64,000 nt of DNA from assembly GCA_905147135.1 (NCBI GenBank), contig LR990042.1:11089545-11153544 (forward strand). Reading direction: 5' to 3'. The position numbers were made by a program, and so were the translations under genes. The DNA comes from Blastobasis lacticolella (Eukaryota; Arthropoda; Insecta; Lepidoptera; Blastobasidae). Under the pieces are notes generated by a model. It ran no database searches. It was not told the DNA's origin and saw only the letters and a program-made list of their open reading frames with translations. Shown piece by piece: positions 54,801-64,000 of this stretch (position 1 is its first letter; each line of letters opens with the position of its first letter).

Positions 54801-56499
54801 GAGCCCTTGATGGCTTATTCGCCTATCTACTCGTTAAATGAGTTATTAATACTATAATTTGTAATAACAGTTATTACACGTGATAAATATACATTTTAAT
54901 ATTAATTCTTAAAATAAAATGATTTCTGGTTTTCCTCGTCGAGTTTCCTTGACCGGTATGAAATCATCGCTGTTGCTAATGAGTGTTTACTCTCATATTG
55001 CCCTTCACCCGGTGCCTTCCCACGTCGTTATGCAATGATAGGGCCTCGCGGCTTGAAGTAGCTTTCAGGAGCCTCTGGCTCTCACTGACTGCAATTAGCG
55101 TAATTTGTGCCGGCCCAATGATTATGATATGTAGCGCAGGAAGCGCTTCGCCAGTTTACTGATGGCCGCCGTCTAATGCATTGATTTATGTCTTCCATGA
55201 ATAACAATGTTTATGAAGTCTTCAACGAGATTAAACGCTTATTATTGACAATGACAATGTAGTTAGAGATCAAGAAGGATTATACATTCGTGTAATAGCT
55301 TACTTAATATCATACTTCATGTATAGTTTCTTACAAAACCCATTGGCTATCCTAAAGTACCTACTCGTAGTAGTTACCTACTCGTAGTAAGAAACGTTGA
55401 TCACTAAATTTCATGCGTTCCCGGTGTTTTACGTTCACTGCAGTAAATATTAGACGTTGGTATACAATTTCGTAACAAAATTGAAATGTGATAATCGCGA
55501 TGATGTCCGCAAACGATATCGCGCGGCGTTCGCGGACAAAACCAGTCTCGTAGGAATATTATTCGACAATAACACCTACTATTCTTCAAGTTCACGCTTG
55601 CCTAATACCTATTATGTATTAGATTCTTATAATATTTTACTAATTTTGTCTGTCTTGTGACCGCTACATGCAAAATGTAAATGTATTTCTGTGACGGTTT
55701 TAGATTTTTTATGTATAATAGTGACTGAGTAGGTCATTAATTATGCAGCTATAATGTTAATGATTATCTATAACGTATAAAATAAAGTCGTACTAGATTC
55801 GCCCAGCGTCCCCCTTCTGGACGTGACCTGATGGGTTTATAGCCGCCCTCGCTTATTTTATAGCTTTTGGCGTAATTACACTGGTCTAGATCCACACTAT
55901 TTCGCTAGCGGTATACAAACATTCGGTACTTAAAATTATCTTAAAGCACAGTACCTACGTGTAGCTATTAACCGTAAATTTTGATCTAACGATAGTTTTT
56001 CCTCGTTTTGTATAAGTAACAAATATTTTTGATGTTTTTGCTACGGACTCCTACTGCCATAATGTTTCACTACTATTTAAGTCTAAAAGTAATTTTGAGA
56101 TTGTGGTTTGTCCTAATGTCCGCGACCGGTAATTAACAGACACTCAAGTTAACAAATAAAAAAACCACAAAGAATATTCAAGAGGCATTGCTTTTGTGCT
56201 ATAAAACAGAAACACTCTTTGCAAATAGATTAAAATTAACAGCCGTTATTTATTGCACAGTTTGCATTTTCGATTTTCTTTTAATGCATATTATCCTCGT
56301 GTTTATTCGCCTAATCGAGGCTAATGGGCACGACAGACCCGTTTCTTGCAATCCGCACAACCTTACACAAATCTCAGGTAGATATTTAGAATATTTTTTA
56401 AACTTTTTGGTGAGTTAGGAAGGACACTTATAATATATTCGCAAGACGGATATTGCGCGTGTAAGGAAAACAGACGGCGCTGATAAGTGATAAGGTGAT

Positions 56500-56785
56500 A
56501 AAACATTGCGCTACCGACCTAGGGTTGGTGCTGAGGCGCGCGGCAGGTTTGCTTATGTATGGATGTTCACTGTCACTGCACAGTCACTAGCGGTGCGCGG
56601 GAGCAGCGTGCGAGTGCGCGTGCGCTTGTGTCGCGGTCGGGCGCGGCAGGTGCGCGCGCCGCAGCATCCGCGGCGGCTCTGGCGCCGGCGCGCTGGGACT
56701 GCGCCTGCCGCGGACCCCGCCCGCCCGCTGAAGCCTTTCCGACACCGGCTGAAAGCACTTTTCCGCGTTTTATGTTTGCCTATTG
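56500..56785. promoter_or_regulatory. Strong CpG island, candidate promoter
   Basis: The most GC-rich 200 bases of the right half, with CG repeats and open frames in several frames on both strands made of Ala/Arg/Pro (a composition effect). It could be the promoter/first noncoding exon of the minus-strand secreted-protein gene, or of a gene beyond the window. The sequence alone does not decide. Confidence 0.4.
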
Positions 56786-58784
56786 TGCGGCACTAAATTT
56801 CACTACAATTCACTGCTTTGTTTGATATTAACTTAATTTTAGGCTATTTGATAGGCTCATAGAGACATCGTTTAGTGGAGCTAGAGAGAGAAGGGAATTG
56901 GTTTCTCGAGAGATACAATTTTTAAAGTGATTTAAAGAATATGCCCATTAAAATTTTCAACTACATTTCTGAACTTAAACCTTTTGTTGCCGAGTAATCC
57001 GATCGCTAAGTTTTACTGCTCAATCCAATGACAATTTCAGATCTGAAGAGTATATTTACTTGCTCTAACCAGTACATGGTCTTATCATCGGTCTTCAGCA
57101 ATTATATAATTATGGTTCTTATGCATTTTACTGCTGGGAAAGGAGCAATTGAACCGCACATTAAAGACGTTAATGCAGACTAACAGACTAGTCGCTGGTA
57201 TATGATTTTTCTGACATTGAAATTATTCTCTTTAACTATTTACAGAACGTACTATCTTCATTGGAATTCATGTTGTTCCTCTAAGTCTAGGCAACAAGAG
57301 TTTACAGTTAAGCCCTATGACGCCTACGTCTGATGTACCTAAACCTTGTTTGTTGTGCCAAAAGCATTGAACCGCAAAGTGACGTTCATCCGATACGAAT
57401 CCCGCGTCGCTGGCTACATTCTACCAGTGTAGGTTATAATGCGTGAGATGCGCTGAATCTGGCCGCAGCCGCGCGTGAGAAAGACCGCTGCCCGACGCCC
57501 ATAAATCGTGTATTGGATTCAACTAAATGAATCCCTTGATTAGATGCTAATTAAGAAAAGAAGAATTTCTTTGTGATTGCAAGTCACAAGTCGCGTTGCG
57601 GTGAAACGTTGTCGCCGCGTCGTGCGTTTAGTGCCACTCGGGACCACTCGTTGCATCACGTCGTAAATTTAAAAACTCCCGGGCGCTCGATCGATCATCG
57701 TGATCAATATTAGCTCTGTTGGTTGCTACTTTCAGTTACATAAATGTACTTTCCCTTTGATAATTTCGGTGAGAGCCATCCGCGATCATACATGTACTCA
57801 GTACCTATCTGTTTAATCTCTTTTCGTCATTTAGGGCTGCTTAGTTTAAAAAAGTAACTGTTTATTTAAAATTCTCCATGTAATGTAGCAACCTGTTTGG
57901 TCAACCCAGCCCAGCTGTTAGCTCGCAGTTAATTTATGCCAAAAGCTACACCGACGAACTTGTAGATTCTTCAAGAACATATGTAAATAAGTACACGCTA
58001 AAAACTATTGTGATTTAATGAGAGAGCGATTTAGGTACCAGGAAATACTCTTACATACGAGTATATAACGAGGCTTAAGAATATCTCTGTTCCCAGTAGG
58101 CACTTATCTATGTGTTTGTACTTACATTTCGGTGATGTTTGTTTTGATGTAAACTTGATAAGCAGTTTGCCTGTCTTATGTCACATTGCGATTTTCCTTT
58201 TTAGTGATACTCCGCTCGTAATATTTGCGAACGCAATAAGCAATTGTCAATAAATTAAACACTGATTATTTGACCATATTTAGTTAGGTGGTTGTACTCT
58301 TATAAATTACCCTTGGCACCTAAAAATATTGCTATTGGGAATATTTTGGAACCGGCGTAGAAATTGGACAGGATCTAAATGACACGACAAGTGCTACTAA
58401 TTTCTGAAACGAAATCTCTTCTACCAAGCCTACAAAAGAAAGATGTAATATATGGACCCAGACAAGACATTCAATAGTGAAACATTAATCCATCCCATAC
58501 CTTGTATCCCATACCTACTTTAGGCAATGTCTTGAATACACGGTTAAGGAAAAACATTCCGTGCACAAATCGACATTACGACTTGGTGATGGTGACAAAG
58601 CGTAGGAGCACCACGAAGTCAACTCAGTGCAGTATCGACTTTCTCAGGGTATGAAATGGTAAAAATAAAGGTATCGTAAATTTGTAATATACAAATTCGG
58701 TAAGCGGCGCCGGCATCTGATTAGCGACCGTAGCGGCGCCAGCAACGTAGGCACTTCCTAAAATGTGCTCTATATTTAATACTA

Positions 58785-58950
58785 ACTGGCCCGGCGCGAC
58801 TTCGTTTCGTGTCCTACTCTACTCTAGCTCTTCCCTACTCTACCTACAACTACACTACACCTACCCTACGTACCCTTTTTTTCTTACCTACAAACCTTAT
58901 CAAACAAAAAAAGAATTAGTTCAATAGGTGCAGCCGTTCTGGAATTCGCG
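58785..58950 (+). repeat. Interspersed repeat ('CCCGGCGCGACTTCGTT'), sense copy
   Basis: CCCGGCGCGACTTCGTTTCG, then short CTAC-rich runs, TACCCTTTTTTTCTTACC and TCAATAGGTGCAGCCGTTCTG. This is the common insect repeat pattern that ends '..GTGCAGCCGTT-TGGA'. A reverse copy lies at 63011. Confidence 0.65.
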
Positions 58951-59259
58951 AACGTGCAACATCTTGATATAGCTAGAGTGTCAAATAAGAAGAGACTTGG
59001 CGGGTCACGTGGTTCGACTTGCGCTGCATTCGATTACCTGCGCGAAATCCCCTCCACTGCCATTAGACAAGTCTCTTCTTTCGTGACGCGGGTTATACCT
59101 TAACTTTGATAAAATTCATTTGTTTCCTTTATGTCAATATCATGAACATCGTATCTACTCTTTTATCTTCTTCGATCTTCGTTTTCCATTCGAACGATTG
59201 ATTATGACGCTTATTATTCCAGTAACATGGGAGTTGGCAATTTACGGGTACAATTTTCG

Positions 59260-59345
59260 ATTATCGAGCGTGGCCGCGACGCCCGGTCCGCGACACCTGT
59301 CGGTAGGTTGCAGTGTCACGGCAGCCGCGTCGCGTCGTCGTAAAT
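59260..59345. promoter_or_regulatory. Small CpG-rich patch
   Basis: GAGCGTGGCCGCGACGCCCG and CACGGCAGCCGCGTCGCGTC in AT-rich flanks. No coding support. Confidence 0.3.
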
Positions 59346-61086
59346 AACAAAATTGACTTAAATTTTTAACGGCCCCCATAACATGTAAATTTAAAAACAT
59401 TCTACCATAAAATAAAAACTCAATAAAATTAAATATTTAGAATTCAAGGTCATTTCCGTGATGCTATTTGCTGCTAGATACTTTCTACAATTTTATAGCT
59501 GTGACATTGCAACTTTTGCATTGCACACACACCCACACACACACCAGTTTACATGTATTACCTTGTTTTATTCTTGTTTTGCCCTATTTATTTATTGTTC
59601 TTTTTGTTTTTCAATAGGGCATCTATCTGCTAAGCTGCTTACAGGCTATTTATCAAAATTCTAAAATCTGTTTTTTCATTGGCATTTCAACCATAATGTA
59701 CTTATGTTTTATATGTATTTAACTGCTGTAAAACTGTGAAATGAACTAATAAATACTTAAAAAACTTAATAACTGAGAAAGGCAAAGTGGGGGAATAGTA
59801 TCTGGTTACCACTGGTGCACTTGGTAGCAATGTATATCGCGCTGCGCGGGTGGTCGCCGCCAGCCACCCTAACGGACCTCCCCGCAAAACACGGTAATCA
59901 TCTCGTCAGGACGTCGATGAAATGAAAACACGCCTGTTCTTGCGACGATCAATTTCGTGAGTACGTTGTGCTTAAATTACGTACGTGACACGATATGTTC
60001 TTTGTTTATGCAATGTAGTATTTTCAGTTCTTTCATTCCTTTAGTCAATTTTTGTTGTTCTACACAAGTAATCCACCAAATATTCATAGAAATAAATACA
60101 CAAAATATAATGAAGCTAATCTAGTTGTTTATCAAATTATTGTATGAGTAAGGAAGTTAAATCACTGCGCCTATTTATCGATTCTATAATCTGCCACTGT
60201 ATTGGGCAGATCTTTCACAGCACATAAATTTCCTGGTATATGTTACAGCTAAATCCAGTGATTCAGGCGCATGTACTGCACAAGTGTTCTCTATTCTTAG
60301 CGGATAATCGTACAGATTGAGTGGTTTATAAACATGAAAATTACTATACTGGCCGACATTTTTCATGCATATATTCATGTAAAATCATTGTGTCCTACAT
60401 CGATCATAGTCTTCAGTGCGCTGACCTGTATGGGTGTTCAATGACTCACTATTACAAGATGATTCTTTAAATAGAAATATTTCTTGTACAGGATCGGAAG
60501 TTATGAAGCCCTTAGGAATGTAATACTTACCTACATCGTAAGTAACATATTTTTCTAAACTCGAATATTTTGGAGACAGAAAAGCTTTCGCCGAAATAAA
60601 TGGCAAAATATTGCACCAATGAATATGATTAAGTTCCTATTTTCAGTATTGTGCAATCATTATTTGCTGTTGTCGTGTCCCTTTAACAAGCCAATAAAAT
60701 TGTTTATGCGGGTAGGCGTAGGTCGGTGCACGGGTGCTTTTCACCATAAAAATGATTATTAATCTGGTGATATACGAGCCTGTCACTGCGACAATCTCAT
60801 CAGCAGTGGAGTGGCGTGTTTGCGAGTGCCATAAATCAAATTGTATTAGGTCCACTGACTATGCATTGCCGTTAGCTTTCTCGTCATGATTTTTTAAATA
60901 TGCTCTAAATGTTAGGAATGATAGCCTCTACCATACATTGGGTAGGCATTAAAACTAAAAAACAGTCTGCTGATATGAGGGTTCCGATAGATATTATAAC
61001 TATATAGTAACAATTATTTTCGAACCGCATAACATAGGTTTGTTTGTAACGTTGTTTTTTTACAAATATCTTAAAAACTAAATGAA

Positions 61087-61440
61087 GCATCGGTGGCCGA
61101 GCGGTTAGGGTATCCGACTCGTAAGCGAGTGGTATAAAACATTTTTTACCGGGTTCGAGTCACTTTGACTTTTTTCTGAGTTATGTACATTAGTTGATTA
61201 CTAACCGATGCTCTTACGGCGAGGGAAAACATTGTGATGAAACCTGCTCAGTCAGGCAACTGAATGTGTAACCATGATCCAGGTTCCCCTGGTAGCAGGG
61301 TCATAGACGTCAGATGGCAGTCGCTCCACTTTAATTACCTGATTTGCCAAATCCTGGATCATGGTCAAGGCGGACCCCGAGCCCTGGTGTGCGAGAGCAC
61401 AACCGGGACATTAACGCCAAGATGATAATTATTATTTTTT
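61087..61440 (+). mobile_element. SINE-A, tRNA-derived, copy 3
   Basis: The best-preserved head: GCATCGGTGGCCGAGCGGTT (box A) and CCGGGTTCGAGTC (box B), with ACTCGTAAGCGAG between. A 14-base insertion (TAAAACATTTTTTA) splits the head between the two boxes. The body matches copies 1 and 2 and ends GGGACATTAACGCCAAGATG then ATAATTATTATT. Confidence 0.88.
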
Positions 61441-63010
61441 ATCTTAAAAACTATAATAGTTAGGAATATAGCTTTCTTTTTTTTGTAAAACATATAGCCA
61501 AATCTAGAAATCTTGTCTATCATGAATTATTTCGAATTTTTTAAACTTTGGAGATAAGAGGGTAATTTTTTGCACTCTGTTCGAAATAATTTCTAATAAA
61601 ATATGTAGCATACCTATAGGAATATTGTATTAAAATATGCGTACCAACCCTTTTCAGGATATGTCACGAGATGCAGTTTGCAAACTTATTTGTCCCCAAA
61701 AAGCATTTAAGATCATGGACTTCTTATAGGCTTACCCGTAAAATGTTTAAAATTCCGATCTAAAAATTATGTAATTTGAGATCCACACAACCTTTCATTT
61801 GATATGTCACACGATGCAATTTGCAATTTTTATTTATTTTCGAACTTCCACCTCAAAAGTAACCCCTAACCCTCCTACCTACGACCCCTAAGTATACCCT
61901 AAAAATACTACAAACACCACAAGTTGTGCGTACGATGGTCTACCGAGCAAAGGACTTATTTTATGTTAATTAATCTGTTATAGATACCTATATATCAATA
62001 GGTATGAATTTTATTTTTATAGATAACCTTGACTTACCCTAGCCATTCATCGCCAGACATAATAACTTGTAGACTTTTTTATTTTTGCATTTTACTTTAC
62101 TGACGTGTCTTTCTTGAGCATAGGAGCTACGTTTTATTGACGCGTCTTTCTTGAGCATAGGATAATTATAGTTATAATAGTTTTAAAGCCATTCCTGCAT
62201 CTTAGCTCATTCCTCAAATGGCAGAGGCAGTTTCATTTCATGACCGATGTAGATTTATAAGTCACGCGTTAGAAAGCTCGTGCTTTATTATCGTGGAGAT
62301 TGATATCCGTAAAGGGCATATCTGAAAGCGCTCCAACACTCCACTATGAATAATGACTGGGAAACATCGTGTTCAGTATTCGGGTCGATCTCTTGTCTGG
62401 AAGCTGGTAATGAGATGATAGTTTTACTTCCATTTCTAAATATGGCTGAGGTCTTTAATATTAGATTCTTTAAAATAATGCTATACTGGAATGAAAGCTA
62501 GTGGCTCCTTTCTCGCATGACATGCATAAATAACTTCATACTCTTAAGCCGTTTTACTTCCAGAATAGCAGATTCACCCAAGTCTCATATTCACTAGTCT
62601 ACTGCTGGACACAATCAATGAACGCTAATGTACTCTGTTCTCGGCTAGCCGCATTCAGCATCCACATGCAGCCTTTCGCAAATCGTCACTCCAACTGGCC
62701 GGAGGGCGTTCTATACCACGCTTGCCGTATAGCTGTCTCCAATCAAGTACTCGTTTACCCTAGCGGTTGTCGGTTCTTCGACAGGCATATTTTCATTATG
62801 ATTTAAGATATCAGGATAATGTTTATCTAAAATAAGAAAATGTAACGTGCATTTTAATTCATTAAAATAATAATAACTTTATATGCAAACACAGTATACA
62901 ACAAAGTTGCTTCCCGCTGTCTGTCCCTACACTTAAATCTTTTAAACTACGCAACGCATTATGCGCATAATGCGGTTACAATAGATAGAGTGATTCTGAT
63001 TCTGGAGGAA

Positions 63011-63075
63011 GGTTTATAAGCAAGAAAAAAAGGGTAGATAGGGGCAAAGTAGCGAACGAAGTCGCGCCGGGTCTA
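63011..63075 (-). repeat. Interspersed repeat ('CCCGGCGCGACTTCGTT'), antisense copy
   Basis: The reverse complement reads GACCCGGCGCGACTTCGTTC then GCTACTTTGCCCCTATCTACC and CTTTTTTTCTTGC, parallel to 58785. Confidence 0.65.
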
Positions 63076-64000
63076 CTATATATTTGTATATTAACATAAT
63101 TCGTTAAATTTTCATAAAAAATGAAGTCTTGATGTTCAACCCTATTTGACATGAGTTAATTAATAACCAGGCTACCTAATATTTGCCTATGTTTATTAAA
63201 TGTAATCAATTTCTGTTTAAAATTTTGCGGTCGACTCATTTGAGCAGTGATGTCGCGTTTTCTGTGTAGCCTAAAAGGCAGTTATTGTTAAAAATATACA
63301 TGCCTACATTATATCTTTAACTCTTTTATAGATACCTAACCTTAAATTTTTCTGTCAGGACTTTATCGTTTTAGTCTAAATTATTTTAAAACGCAACAAG
63401 ATAACTAGTGACACAACCCTTCGAGCATGTAACATCCCTCTGTCTCCTCGATGTTAATCACACTTCATAAATAATTCTTCGCGGCCACGCCGGGTACTGT
63501 CAATATACAACATGAATCGTTTGTTGGCAGACCATTTATTTCAATTGCTTTATCGACGGAAGATTTTGCCATGCTAGCCGGAGCCGCGCCCTTCGCCCCG
63601 ACGCATTCCTCCGCTTACGATCATTGGTGCCAGGATTAAGTGCTTTGCTTCATTTGGCAGATTCGTGCTACGCAACGTGTTTATTACTTCAATATAGTAG
63701 TAGGCCCAAACCTGTCTCAAGCACAGCGGTTCTTGTTTATACAATACTTTTGATTGTAGAGCCTAAAATGGCACTTAAATTACTATAACCCATTTCTCAT
63801 ACGCAAGTGATGCAATTGAAGGGTGCTGCGTTGATAAGGTATTGAGTTTTTATGGCTCCCATAAAATCTGATGTTTCCCGATTGATATTGCGCCCGGGCT
63901 TATTCTCGCCAACAGCATACAATGTTTCATGATTTCGTACTTTCATTGCTGTTTATCATCTTTTTGCATGTCGCCAGTGGACATTTAAAGGGGCTGTAAA

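Larger units (their letters stand above)
45479..64000. other. 18.5-kb stretch without coding exons
   Basis: I found no open frame with protein-like character and no further exons of GOPC (plus) or a clear first exon of the secreted gene (minus). Compared with the first 45 kb, recognisable mobile elements are sparse: a LINE scrap near 51430, a repeat at 58785, one SINE-A at 61087 and a repeat at 63011. Several islands of higher GC and CpG (listed separately) stand out. Minus-strand donor-like sites (for example near 51250, 53975 and 54480) are candidates for noncoding exons, but none is decisive. Confidence 0.55.

Noticed and set aside
56506..56825. Open frames in three frames at the CpG island
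   Set aside because: Low-complexity Arg/Ala/Pro in all frames; a composition effect.
1..64000. CRISPR arrays, rRNA genes, bacterial operons, viral genomes
   Set aside because: No regularly spaced identical repeats, no rRNA-like sequence and no prokaryotic gene organisation were seen; the window is eukaryotic nuclear DNA.

Overview
The window reads as nuclear DNA of a moth or butterfly (Lepidoptera). It is AT-rich, with short coding exons bounded by GT..AG introns, polyadenylation-type AATAAA signals, several tRNA-derived SINEs, RTE and Jockey-clade LINE remnants, and many short inverted-repeat DNA elements. No bacterial, organellar or viral gene organisation is visible. All exon models were assembled by hand from splice sites and reading frame, without transcript support.

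Seven genes are supported. Left to right: an HMGA-like AT-hook chromatin protein (minus, 1487-2144); an apparently intronless NADH-cytochrome b5 reductase-like flavoprotein (plus, 4948-5853); a TMEM35/NACHO-like membrane chaperone in four exons (plus, 7890-15500); the ESCRT cofactor VTA1 in four exons (minus, 19313-26671), whose 6-kb first intron holds a broken Jockey-clade retrotransposon; the small GTPase Rheb in five exons (plus, 28348-30472), with a foldback element in intron 3; the first two coding exons of a GOPC/PIST-like Golgi protein (plus, 39383-40753); and, on the opposite strand just downstream, a nine-coding-exon gene for a 434-residue secreted coiled-coil protein that I do not recognise (minus, 41291-45463). 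The remaining GOPC exons were not found, so the secreted-protein gene may lie inside a long GOPC intron.

From 1 to about 45 kb the space between exons is crowded with mobile DNA: two SINE families (called SINE-A and SINE-B here), RTE and Jockey-type LINE fragments, a Helitron-like insertion, and at least six families of elements with terminal or long inverted repeats. Several of these occur twice in the window.

From about 45.5 to 64 kb I find no coding exon. This 18.5-kb stretch has far fewer recognisable mobile elements and carries several short GC/CpG-rich islands. The secreted-protein gene has a splice acceptor just upstream of its start codon, so its promoter and 5' noncoding exon(s) must lie in this stretch or beyond. 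It may be a regulatory domain.

The genes are housekeeping or signalling genes without an operon-like relationship. VTA1 and Rheb are divergent, about 1.7 kb apart. HMGA and the b5-reductase-like gene are also divergent.
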